Source of the DNA: Deltaproteobacteria bacterium
GTDB lineage: Bacteria > Desulfobacterota > Desulfarculia > Adiutricales > Adiutricaceae
Reading direction: 5' to 3'
Length of the DNA: 58,201 bases
NCBI GenBank assembly: GCA_031265205.1
Contig: JAISCZ010000151.1
Span: 1-58,201 of the forward strand
The notes below the pieces were generated by a model. It worked only from the letters and a program-made list of their open reading frames with translations, was not told the origin of the DNA and ran no database searches. A program made the position numbers and the translations under genes. Shown one piece after another: positions 25,555 to 33,761 of the stretch (position 1 is its first letter; each line of letters begins with the position of its first letter).

Positions 25555-26961
25555 AGAATAGTCACCAGTCGCTTGCGGCTCCCGGCGGTTTTCCTTTTGG
25601 CGCTGGCCCTAAGCCTAGGGATATCCCTCGCCGCGCCACCGGAAGTCGCCGCTCAAAACGCGCTCACCCAAAACAAACAGCGGGCCGTTCCCGTCAAGGC
25701 CTCCCCCAAGAAGAAGAAGCCGCGGAAGAGGGCGGAACCCAAGCCCGAGTCCCTGCCCTGGCCAGACAACGTTAAAGCCCTGGCCGGCGCCAGCGGCGCC
25801 GTCCTCGTGGTAGATCACCACGCCCGTCCAGACGAAAACAGCGAGCTTATCAGCCTCAACCCGGACAAAGATTACGTGCCGGCGTCGATCTTAAAGCTCG
25901 TCACTTCCGCCTCCGCGCTCGTCGCCTTAGGCCCCGATTACCGTTTCCGGACCGATTTTTATCTCGACCAGAACTTGAATCTGTGGATCAAAGGCTACGG
26001 CGACCCTTTTTTAGTCTCGGAAGAACTGTGTTTCATCGTTGAACAGCTGAAACTTAGAGGTCTGGCCAAGGTTAACGGCATCTACCTTGACGCTTCGTTC
26101 TTCCAGGAGGGGGAAGTCGTGGACGGCAGCACCTTCACGCTTAATCCTTACGACGCCTATAATGGAGCCTTGGGCGTGAATTTTAACACCGTCAACTTTC
26201 TTATCGACTCGAGCGATCAAATTGTTGAATTCAACGAGTGCACTCCTTTAACGCCCATCGCTTTAGACATGCGGAAGAAGCACGTTCCCGCGAAGAAAAG
26301 GAAAAAGAAAACGCGGTCTTTTTCAATGAATATTTCGGAAAGCCCTGAACTGGCCTTGGAACACGCCGGGCAGCTCATACGCGAGCTGTTAGTCAAAAAT
26401 GAAGTGACAGTGGAAGGAACCGTGATAATAGGGAGAGAAGTCCCTCCAGAATTAAAGCCATTTTATGAGCATCTTTCCACTAAAAACCTTCAGGAAATGA
26501 TCGTGGAAGTGCTTAAATACTCTAGCAATTACGTAACAAACCAGATCTTTCTAACCATGGGCGCGGAGATATACGGAGCTCCCGGAAATTTTGAAAAAGG
26601 CAAACTCGTGGTTGACGATTTTCTGCGCGCCTTTGAGTTGCCGCGACTAACCATCGTGGAAGGAAGCGGCCTTTCGCGCAACAATTTATTAACCGCGAGA
26701 CAGATGTCGGAAGTGCTCAAAGTGATGGAACCCGCTCGGATCCTTATTAAAAGCGCCTCCGATGGATCCGTTTATTACAAGACGGGAACCATGACCAATA
26801 TCCAAACGTTGGCCGGGTATTTGGAAAGGCCCGGCAGACCAAATGAGCCATTGGCTTTTGTTATCCTTTTAAACGGAACGTACGCCCCGGGAACGCGCGA
26901 AAAAATCTTAAGCGCCCTGAAAGCCCACTTCGTCGACGAAAGCGACAAAGAAGTTAGCTAG
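25540..26961 (+). CDS. dacB: D-alanyl-D-alanine carboxypeptidase/endopeptidase, PBP4 family
   Basis: 473 residues, close to E. coli PBP4 (477). A signal peptide (hydrophobic core about 15-31, cut near AAQ) is followed by a Lys/Pro-rich linker. The penicillin-binding motifs are SILK (Ser116, Lys119), SSN (328-330) and KTG (414-416). The segment between the first two is the large PBP4-type insertion, with a basic KKRKKK patch at about 252. It trims or cleaves peptidoglycan cross-links in the periplasm. GGAGGAAAGGC lies about 8 bases before the ATG; this site is inside the divergent rlpA gene. A strong hairpin terminator follows. Confidence 0.93.
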   Translation: MPSFHRIVTSRLRLPAVFLLALALSLGISLAAPPEVAAQNALTQNKQRAVPVKASPKKKKPRKRAEPKPESLPWPDNVKALAGASGAVLVVDHHARPDENSELISLNPDKDYVPASILKLVTSASALVALGPDYRFRTDFYLDQNLNLWIKGYGDPFLVSEELCFIVEQLKLRGLAKVNGIYLDASFFQEGEVVDGSTFTLNPYDAYNGALGVNFNTVNFLIDSSDQIVEFNECTPLTPIALDMRKKHVPAKKRKKKTRSFSMNISESPELALEHAGQLIRELLVKNEVTVEGTVIIGREVPPELKPFYEHLSTKNLQEMIVEVLKYSSNYVTNQIFLTMGAEIYGAPGNFEKGKLVVDDFLRAFELPRLTIVEGSGLSRNNLLTARQMSEVLKVMEPARILIKSASDGSVYYKTGTMTNIQTLAGYLERPGRPNEPLAFVILLNGTYAPGTREKILSALKAHFVDESDKEVS

Positions 26962-26996
26962 AGGCTACGCGAAACAGGCGTTGAATTAAAGGCCGC

Positions 26997-27044
26997 GGCT
27001 CAGACGCGCTTTGGCGGCTTTCGCCGCCGAAGCGCGTCTGAGCC
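26997..27044 (+). terminator. Strong hairpin terminator after dacB
   Basis: A 22-bp stem (GGCTCAGACGCGCTTTGGCGGC and its complement, with one G-T pair) around the tetraloop TTTC, followed by TTGATTATT. It is 35 bases after the dacB stop. Confidence 0.8.
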
Positions 27045-27802
27045 TTGATTATTAGCTTGGGCGATATTTAATTAATATTGTCTTTCCCTTTAGCTAAAAG
27101 CGTCTCGCGCGTAAATAACGCCTAATTTTTTTCTTTCAAGTTGAAAGAGCGAATTTTCGAGTTATTATCCTTGTAAATTTAAATTAAATATGACGCTATT
27201 TTCAAAAGATGATTAAATTTCGCGCAATTCTTTGTAATTTCGCTCAATGGCCGCGAAGCTTTTTTAAAAAAATTCCTTATTTTTATTTTTAGCGGCGGCG
27301 GATAGTTTTTCGATATTTATTCAATAATATCGCGCGCTTCGCGCGCGCCATTAAATCTTTGGGGAAGAAAATTGCCAAACGCCTTGAGTTTAATCTCTTC
27401 TATATATTTTCGCGTATTTTATCCAAATTAAATAATAATTGATCGGTTGATTTATGATCGTTAAACTGTCAATCGCGCCCGATTGACATAATTTTACGCT
27501 TTTCTTCAGTAAATACGCCGTGTTTTCGCTTTTTAAGCGCGAACGCGCGCGAATTTTCAAAAATCGCGGACAGATATAGCGCGATTTGTTTTTTCGCGGC
27601 TAAATTATATTTTCTCCCCTCTCCCCCCGGCGGCCGCGGCGCGTCCAAGGCGCGCCCGCCGTCGCCCCCCGGGCTTTCTAAAAGTGGTATAATTTGACTC
27701 GCTTCTCCCTTCGCGACGCCCACGCGCCAGCGTCTCGACGCCCGCGTCGCGGCTCCGCGATTTTAAAATTTTAGGGGGCGCGCCCCCACAGCGAGGAAAA
27801 CC
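27045..27802. other. Intergenic stretch, mixed AT-rich and GC-rich
   Basis: No gene recognised. 27060-27480 is AT-rich; the rest is GC-rich. An extended -10 element lies at 27685-27693, upstream of the low-complexity ORF. Confidence 0.45.
27685..27693 (+). promoter_or_regulatory. Extended -10 promoter element
   Basis: TGGTATAAT fits the extended -10 consensus TGn-TATAAT. No -35 box is visible. It lies 110 bases before the Pro/Ala/Arg-rich ORF, the only candidate it could serve. Confidence 0.4.
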
Positions 27803-28528
27803 ATGCGCCACGGAAAATCAAGGATTTCGATCTGGCGCGCGCCAGAGAGCCCGTCCGGACAAAGCGGCGCCGCCAGTCCCGCTCCACCCGACTCGCGGAA
27901 AAAAGTCGCCGCGCGGCCAGGGACCGTCCCGACCGCGCGGAGCGCGGAGGCCATCCCCGCGGCGCGCCCTTCCTATCCGGCGCCCATCCTACGGCCCAAT
28001 CCCGCCGCCCCCGCGTCAAGCGGGCTTTTCGCCCCGCCGCGCGCGCGTGGGCGCGTCCTCGCGCCCACGGTCCGGCTGGAAAGGGCTTTTCCGGTCGCCA
28101 GCTCCCTTTCCACGCCCCCCGCGCGGCGCGCGAAACTCGCGAGCCCCGTCCCCGTGGCGCCCAGCCTCGCCCCAGCCCTCATCCCGCGCGGCGGCCCACC
28201 CGCCCGGCGGCCTTTGCCCCAAGCGCCCCGTCTCCGCGCCAGGGGCCTGACGCCCGCCCTCCGCGGCCGGAGTTCTCACCCCACCGCGCCCACGCCCTTC
28301 GCTAAACTCCCCCAAAGGCGCTACGCGCCCACGCCGCCCCAGAGGAGAGCGAGCGCGCGCGGTTTAACCGCGCGCGCCCGCGGAGCGGCTCCCCTCGCGA
28401 GAACGGGCGTTTCCGCCGTGATTTTAAGAGTCCCCGCCGCGACTCCCGCCCTCCGCCCCCATTCCTTAACCCCCGCCCTCGCTCCGGCTCCGGGGCCAGG
28501 TCCCCAGAATCCAACCGCTGGGGACTAG
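27803..28528 (+). CDS. Low-complexity Pro/Ala/Arg-rich protein
   Basis: 241 residues, mostly Pro, Ala, Arg, Ser and Leu, with no membrane segment and no recognised domain. Short motifs of the type xxPxxP recur throughout, giving an extended, strongly basic chain. In favour of a real gene: GAGGAAAACC directly before the ATG, an extended -10 box upstream, and a frame kept open for 726 bases. Against: very GC-rich DNA tends to be open in several frames, and overlapping minus frames of up to 99 codons exist. The function is unknown. Confidence 0.4.
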   Translation: MRHGKSRISIWRAPESPSGQSGAASPAPPDSRKKVAARPGTVPTARSAEAIPAARPSYPAPILRPNPAAPASSGLFAPPRARGRVLAPTVRLERAFPVASSLSTPPARRAKLASPVPVAPSLAPALIPRGGPPARRPLPQAPRLRARGLTPALRGRSSHPTAPTPFAKLPQRRYAPTPPQRRASARGLTARARGAAPLARTGVSAVILRVPAATPALRPHSLTPALAPAPGPGPQNPTAGD

Positions 28529-28932
28529 CGGGCCCGAATTTTTAATTTTTTTTAGTAGCTTTCGTTACTCAAATTAATAACTTTACGCTTGTTTTAGAGG
28601 TCTTTATCCTTTACTTTAGACGCCATCGCGGGAGAGACCCAAACCAAAGCGCGCGATCGCGGGCTTTTTTTCCGCGCTCTTAAGATTAAAATAGCTTTAA
28701 CCCTTGACCCGCGCGTTTTTCGTGCTTACTAATAGAAGGGGCGCGTTATTCTTCCCATCCGCGGCAAAGGGCTTGAGCGCTCGCCGGCGCCCCCGCGGCG
28801 AAAAAGAGACCGCGCTCCCTAAATCTTGGACGCTTTTAGCGGTTTTATTTAGGGGCAAAAACGGCGTTTAATTTTTTAACCGAAACGCTCTCTTTCGCGA
28901 CCTTCGGCCTTATTTCGTTTTTTTAGCGAGGC
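28529..28932. other. Intergenic stretch upstream of nifU
   Basis: No gene seen. It contains a promoter-like element at 28704-28732, about 320 bases before nifU. Confidence 0.5.
28704..28732 (+). promoter_or_regulatory. Promoter-like element (distal, nifU)
   Basis: TTGACC, a 17-base spacer and TACTAA. The -35 box is strong and the -10 box moderate. Confidence 0.4.
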
Positions 28933-28962
28933 TTGTTATTCGCCCTCTGAAACCGCTATAAT
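28933..28962 (+). promoter_or_regulatory. Sigma-70-type promoter of nifU
   Basis: TTGTTA, an 18-base spacer and a perfect TATAAT at 28957-28962, about 90 bases before the nifU ATG. No sigma-54 (GG-N10-GC) site was seen, which argues for housekeeping rather than nitrogen-fixation control. Confidence 0.65.
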
Positions 28963-29055
28963 GTCGCGTTATCGCCCCCTTAAGCCAGATGGGCGGCGAT
29001 TTTCCGAAAAATTAGCGCGCGGCAATCCCTCGCTTTTTAAGGAGCGCCTCTAGTT

Positions 29056-29895
29056 ATGTGGGAATATACCGATCGAGTCATGGATCATTTCGAAAATCCG
29101 CGGAACGTGGGCGTGGTGTCCCGCATTGACGCCGAAGGCCAGGTTGGGTCCCTGTCCTGCGGCGACGCTTTAAGGCTCACGCTCCAAGTGGATAAAGACA
29201 AAGACACCATCGAGGACGCCAAGTTTCAGACTTTCGGCTGCGCCAGCGCCATCGCCTCTTCCTCGGCCTTAACCGAGATGATTAAAGGGAAGACCATCGA
29301 CGAGGCCTTGTCCATTACGAATCAGGATATCGCCGAGTATTTGGGCGGCCTTCCCCGGGAAAAAATGCATTGCTCCGTCATGGGCCAGGAAGCTTTGGAG
29401 GCGGCCGTCTCCAACTACCGGGGAGTGCCCATCAAATCGGCGCAGGGCGAGCTTATCTGCAAGTGCTTTGGAGTGACCGACGCGGAAATCGAAAAAGTCG
29501 TCAAGACCAACCGCTTGACCACGGTGGAGGAGATTACCCAGTTCACCAAGGCCGGCGGCGGTTGCGGCCAATGCAAGCCGAAATTGGAAGAGCTCTTGGC
29601 CCTGATCCTCCACCAAGCCAAAACCCCGGAGTCCCCGGCCAAGCCGCCGCGCATGACCGCCCTCCGGCGCATCAAACTCATCGAGGAAGCCATTACCCAG
29701 GAAATTGCCCCGGCGCTGATGCGCGACGGCGGGGACATTGAGCTTATCGACGTGGACGGCAACGAGGTTTTCGTGACCCTGAAAGGGGCTTGCGCCAGCT
29801 GCCCGGCCTCGAATCTGACCTTAACCGATTTCGTGACCGAAAAACTGCGGGCCTTAGTCGATCCCAATATCGTGGTGAAGGAATACCGCGCTTAA
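29056..29895 (+). CDS. nifU: Three-domain iron-sulfur scaffold NifU
   Basis: 279 residues in the classical modular order. Residues 1-125 are the IscU-type scaffold (SLSCGDAL, TFGCASAIASSSALTEM, MHCSVMG) with its three cluster cysteines. Residues about 135-185 form the permanent [2Fe-2S] domain (LICKCFGVTD and GGGCGQCKP). Residues about 200-279 are the NifU C-terminal scaffold (RDGGDIELIDVDG, GACASCPAS). It assembles clusters on the cytoplasmic side with sulfur from NifS, encoded 210 bases downstream. No nitrogenase genes are in the window and the promoter looks housekeeping, so it is probably the general iron-sulfur system, as in many strict anaerobes. No clear ribosome binding site beyond AAGGAG about 15 bases upstream. 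Confidence 0.95.
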   Translation: MWEYTDRVMDHFENPRNVGVVSRIDAEGQVGSLSCGDALRLTLQVDKDKDTIEDAKFQTFGCASAIASSSALTEMIKGKTIDEALSITNQDIAEYLGGLPREKMHCSVMGQEALEAAVSNYRGVPIKSAQGELICKCFGVTDAEIEKVVKTNRLTTVEEITQFTKAGGGCGQCKPKLEELLALILHQAKTPESPAKPPRMTALRRIKLIEEAITQEIAPALMRDGGDIELIDVDGNEVFVTLKGACASCPASNLTLTDFVTEKLRALVDPNIVVKEYRA

Positions 29896-29910
29896 ATTTG
29901 GCGGAACGAC

Positions 29911-29950
29911 CTTTCCTTTAATGGGCCTTTGAGGGCCTATTAAAGGAAAG
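29911..29950 (+). terminator. Hairpin between nifU and nifS
   Basis: CTTTCCTTTAAT-GGGCC pairs with GGGCCTATTAAAGGAAAG around TTTGA, with one bulge. No T tract follows, so it may stabilise or cut the mRNA rather than end it, setting unequal nifU and nifS levels. Confidence 0.5.
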
Positions 29951-30105
29951 GGAACGAAAAGGCGGCCTCGCGGGCGAACTCCAAAGGGCTTTCCTTGATA
30001 GGGGGATTTTTTCCTTAAAAAAGCGCGGCGCGCGCGGCCCTCGCCCCCCTTGGGGCCGTTGGCGTAACCTTAAGACGAGCCTTCCATTCTTGGAAAGGTT
30101 AAACC

Positions 30106-31320
30106 ATGAAAACCATATATTTTGACAATAACGCCACCACCCAGGTGGATCCCGAAGTTTTCGCGGCCATGGAGCCTTTTTTGCGGGACATGTACGGAAA
30201 TCCGAGCAGCATGCACCACAAGGGCGGCGAGGTGGCCGCCCCCCTGCGCCAGGCCAGGCAAAAGCTCGCCGATCTCCTGGGCTGCGCGCCCGAGGAGATT
30301 ATTTACACTTCCTGCGGCACGGAAAGCGACAACACCGCTCTTTGGTCGGCTCTCCGCGCCCAGCCGGAGCGTAAGCACCTGCTCACGAGCCGCGTCGAGC
30401 ACAGCGCGATTTACAACAACGTCTCTTTGCTACGCAGGCTCGGGTACCGGGTCACGGAAATAGGGGTTGACAAATACGGGCGGCTGGACATGGAGGAACT
30501 GCGAAAGTCCCTGACCCCGGACACGGCCCTCGCGAGCTTTCATTGGGCCAACAATGAGACCGGGGTCATTTTTCCCGTCGAGGAAATCGCGGGAATGTGC
30601 TCCGAGCGCGGCGTCGTTTTCCATACCGACGCGGTCCAGGCCGTGGGCAAGATTCCCATGAGCCTCTCCCAGAGCCGGGTGGACATGCTCTCCCTGGCGG
30701 GGCACAAGCTCCACGCCCCCAAGGGCATTGGGGCCCTTTACGTCCGCCAGGGCCTCAAATTTTCGCCCTTCATGGTGGGCGGCCACCAGGAGCGCGGTCG
30801 GAGGGGCGGCACGGAGAACGTTCCGTATATCGTGGGCCTGGGAAAAGCGGCCGAACTCGCCCTGCGTCGGCTCCCCGAGGAAAATTCGCGGGTGCGGGAC
30901 TTAAGGGATCGCTTGGAGGAAGGCCTCCTGAAAATCCCCTATTCCATCGTCAACGGCGATCGGGAACATCGCCTTCCCAACACCACGAACATCAGTTTTG
31001 AGTATATTGAGGGCGAATCCATCCTCTTCCATCTCTCCTCTTTCGGAGTTTGCGCGAGTTCCGGATCCGCTTGCACTTCCGGCTCTTTGGAGCCCTCCCA
31101 CGTCCTCAGGGCCATGGGCGTGCCCTTTACCGCCGCCCACGGTTCCATCCGCCTCTCCCTGTGCGTTTACAACACCCAGGAGGAGGTGGATTTCACTTTG
31201 GAAAAATTTCCCCCCATCGTGGCCAAGCTAAGGGCCCTCTCGCCCTTCTGGAAAGACGACGGGCCAGCCGAGAGCGCGCTTCTGACCTGCGACTCCGACA
31301 ACTGCAATCTCTGCGGCTAA
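30106..31320 (+). CDS. nifS: Cysteine desulfurase NifS
   Basis: 404 residues of the class I NifS/IscS aminotransferase fold. It removes sulfur from cysteine and passes it to NifU. Seen: DNNATTQVDP at the N-terminus, the cofactor region CGTESDN (about 70), HWANNETG (about 146), HTDAVQAVGK (about 173), the PLP lysine in AGHKLHAPKG (Lys201), RGGTENVPYI and the catalytic cysteine in SGSACTSGS (Cys323). The last 12 residues contain three cysteines (LTCDSDNCNLCG), an unusual tail. AAGG lies 7 bases before the ATG. Two hairpins follow. Confidence 0.95.
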   Translation: MKTIYFDNNATTQVDPEVFAAMEPFLRDMYGNPSSMHHKGGEVAAPLRQARQKLADLLGCAPEEIIYTSCGTESDNTALWSALRAQPERKHLLTSRVEHSAIYNNVSLLRRLGYRVTEIGVDKYGRLDMEELRKSLTPDTALASFHWANNETGVIFPVEEIAGMCSERGVVFHTDAVQAVGKIPMSLSQSRVDMLSLAGHKLHAPKGIGALYVRQGLKFSPFMVGGHQERGRRGGTENVPYIVGLGKAAELALRRLPEENSRVRDLRDRLEEGLLKIPYSIVNGDREHRLPNTTNISFEYIEGESILFHLSSFGVCASSGSACTSGSLEPSHVLRAMGVPFTAAHGSIRLSLCVYNTQEEVDFTLEKFPPIVAKLRALSPFWKDDGPAESALLTCDSDNCNLCG

Positions 31321-31353
31321 GGAGAGCCGAGGGGACGCGCTATCCACTAAAAT

Positions 31354-31386
31354 CCCCCCTCGCGAGCGTGAGACTCACGAGGGGGG
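31354..31386 (+). terminator. Hairpin after nifS
   Basis: CCCCCCTCGCGAG pairs with CTCACGAGGGGGG (one mismatch) around a 7-base loop, without a T tract. A better terminator follows at 31412. Confidence 0.5.
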
Positions 31387-31411
31387 GGACATCAAATCTT
31401 TTTCGGCTCTT

Positions 31412-31454
31412 AAGGCGCGACCGCGCGCGTTGGCTTTGCGGTCGCGCCTTTTTA
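31412..31454 (+). terminator. Rho-independent terminator
   Basis: AAGGCGCGACCGC pairs exactly with GCGGTCGCGCCTT, followed by TTT and A. It is a textbook terminator about 95 bases after nifS. Confidence 0.85.
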
Positions 31455-31921
31455 TCGTGGCCCCAGCCAAGGGGAAACAAGCCGTATTCGCGCGGCGCCC
31501 GAAGGTGGCGCGGAAAAGGCGAGGGGTAACGGCGCCGCTAAAAATTAAAAACGCGTCCGCGGGAGCGCTTCGCTCCGGCGCTCGCTATCGCGGCGAAAAA
31601 AAGGCGCGTCACCCTTGAGCCGCCGCAAAGAGCCTTTAAGGTCACTGAGGCTTCGCGCGCCGCCGCGACTTAAGCCCAATCGCCAAGAAAAACCTTGCCT
31701 TTTCCGCGCGCGAGCGTTCCAAGGCGCGTTCCGTTCCAAGATTCCGGCGGCGTCCTTCTTAAAATCTCCATCCAAAGACGCGTTAAACGGCGGCTGGCCC
31801 CGGGGAGTCCACCCCGGCTCAAGGGCCAAAGCCGAGCGTCCGATAAGAAAAGAGCGGGAGAGCGCCGGCCAGGCGCGGCCCGACGAGGAGGCGGCGTGGA
31901 ACGCCGCGGAAGGAAACGGCC
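31455..31921. other. Intergenic stretch, no recognisable gene
   Basis: GC-rich, with overlapping short frames on both strands up to 104 codons and no family resemblance. Confidence 0.45.
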
Positions 31922-33577
31922 ATGATTAACGTCGGGTTGGGAGCGATTTCGGGTTATATGAGGATCGGGGGATCGGTCTACGGAGGCTCCGCCACCTCAA
32001 AGAATGGCCCAGGCCACGGCCTTTCGCTTAAAAACGACGTCCCGGAGATCTTGAGCGCCTCCAAGGCGAGCGCGGAAGTCGCGAAAAAGAAGAAGATCGT
32101 CGAAAACTTCGAGTCCGTCATCGCCGGGCGCGTGGAGGCCGACGGTCGGCGCGACAAGACAGGGGAGGAGCGCGACGCGTTGGTCAAGGCCGTGACCGGG
32201 GCCATCGACCGGATTCGGGACGATTTCGGCCAGGAGACGACGACCGAGGCGATGGCCGAGATCCTCATGGGCACGGAACAGACGTTCAACGCCGCGACCG
32301 TCGCCACTTCCCTCGGCAAGGTCCTGAGGGACAGGGAGGCAATGGTCGCGAAGATCGCCGCTGGCAAGCTCACGGAGAAAGACGTTCCCGAATTCGAGCG
32401 GATGTTCGGAAAGCTAGACAAGGATATTGACACGCGCGCGTGGCTCAAGGAGACCCAGGAGAAACTCGCGGGCCTGGTCGATTTCTTCAACGGCGCCGAG
32501 GCCGACGACGAAGCGGGGGAGGTCGCGGCCACGCTCGCGGCGACGTTCGGGGCCAAGCCGCTCACGGCGGCGGAGGCGCTGGCCGACGGCTCCCTCGCCG
32601 GGGCCTTGAACGGGTACTACGGCCAGGCCATCATCAGCGAAGAGGCGCGTTATTCGTTTACCGATAACTTCGAGTGGCTTCCCGCGGCGGAAGCCGAAAA
32701 GGCGAACCGGGCGCTTCTGGAGACGCGTCACGGCCTGGACTTTCGGATTGCCGCCGGGGAAATCGGGAAGGACGCCATCGCGGATCTGGCGAGGTTCCTT
32801 CGCGATGAGTTGGGCGACGCCAAAGGGGCCGCGCTTATTGAAGGCCTCGGAGACGGCGACGACGTGATAGCGGCCGTGAACTCGCTCATGAAGGCCCACG
32901 CCACCGAGGAAGCTAGCGTCTTGGCGGGCCCGCTCAAGCTCGCCCCCGACGGCTCGCCGCTCATGGCGGGCGACGACCCCGATTACTGGACCGAATTGAA
33001 CAGGCAAAGGGAGGCGGAGTACGCGAGGCTAACCGCCCCAAACTACGAAGTCCCGGTGTTCAACTATGACTCCGACTACGGCTACGGGTTCGCGGACGGG
33101 AGGGACTTCAAGTGGGGTGACTATCAGGCGGACCTGGCTTCCTTTTTGGGGGGGGCGTTCCTGGATAGGGTAAACGAGGTCGTGAGGACGGATTCGGAAG
33201 TCCGCGCGCGGTTTATGAAGGTCGCCGCGAAGAATTTTGGCGGGATGGAAAACGCCGTTCCCGACAATTACGGCTTCATCGGTTTTCCGACCAGCGTGAA
33301 CATGGGCCAGATCTCGGCGTCCAAGCTCATGGGGGTGGCGGACACGACCGCGCCAGAGCGCGCCTTGCGGCGCCTCCGGAACTTAACCTACCTTGATGAG
33401 AACGCCTTTGTCCTGAAGACCCCCGCGATAGTCAACGGGACTGACGTGAAGGAGAAGGAATTTCCCGGCTTCTCCGAGCTTTTGAACGCCGAGAGGATCA
33501 ACGTCTACGAGGGGGCGGTGGCGAGATACGAGGCCGAAAAGTCCCCAAAGGGCCTTCTCTTGGAAGAGACCGTCTGA
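31922..33577 (+). CDS. Unrecognised 551-residue protein
   Basis: I do not recognise the family. A Gly/Ser/Tyr-rich opening (IGGSVYGGSATS) is followed by a long helical, charged region (about 40-340) with segments such as KKKKIVENFESVIAGRVEAD and ETQEKLAGLVDFFNG that alternate charged and hydrophobic residues. The last 200 residues are richer in Tyr, Asp and Phe (YDSDYGYGFADGRDFKWGDY) and end in an acidic tail. No signal peptide, membrane helix or cysteine-based motif is seen; cysteine is absent. AAGGAA lies 8 bases before the ATG. It is a single-gene unit between the nifS terminator and the convergent sugar dehydrogenase. The lack of cysteine and the non-polar N-terminus would suit a protein exported by a route without a classical signal, which is only inference. 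Confidence 0.75.
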   Translation: MINVGLGAISGYMRIGGSVYGGSATSKNGPGHGLSLKNDVPEILSASKASAEVAKKKKIVENFESVIAGRVEADGRRDKTGEERDALVKAVTGAIDRIRDDFGQETTTEAMAEILMGTEQTFNAATVATSLGKVLRDREAMVAKIAAGKLTEKDVPEFERMFGKLDKDIDTRAWLKETQEKLAGLVDFFNGAEADDEAGEVAATLAATFGAKPLTAAEALADGSLAGALNGYYGQAIISEEARYSFTDNFEWLPAAEAEKANRALLETRHGLDFRIAAGEIGKDAIADLARFLRDELGDAKGAALIEGLGDGDDVIAAVNSLMKAHATEEASVLAGPLKLAPDGSPLMAGDDPDYWTELNRQREAEYARLTAPNYEVPVFNYDSDYGYGFADGRDFKWGDYQADLASFLGGAFLDRVNEVVRTDSEVRARFMKVAAKNFGGMENAVPDNYGFIGFPTSVNMGQISASKLMGVADTTAPERALRRLRNLTYLDENAFVLKTPAIVNGTDVKEKEFPGFSELLNAERINVYEGAVARYEAEKSPKGLLLEETV

Positions 33578-33606
33578 GAAACGCGCGCTGGCCGCCCACA
33601 AAAGCG

Positions 33607-33637
33607 AAAAAAAACGCGGGAGGCGCGACGGCCCGCG
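33607..33637 (-). terminator. Terminator of the sugar dehydrogenase gene
   Basis: On the minus strand CGCGGG-loop-CCCGCG is followed directly by eight T residues (plus-strand A run 33607-33614). It lies about 125 bases after the dehydrogenase stop, between two convergent genes. Confidence 0.8.
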
Positions 33638-33761
33638 CCCCTGGGGGAGCCTGACGCGCGGCCCCGCCCCCAAGGCGCCCCCGCCCTGGCCCGCCGCCAG
33701 GAAACTCCTGGCGACGAGGCCCGAGCGGCGGTCGGCTAACATCCTCGCCGATCCGTCGCGA

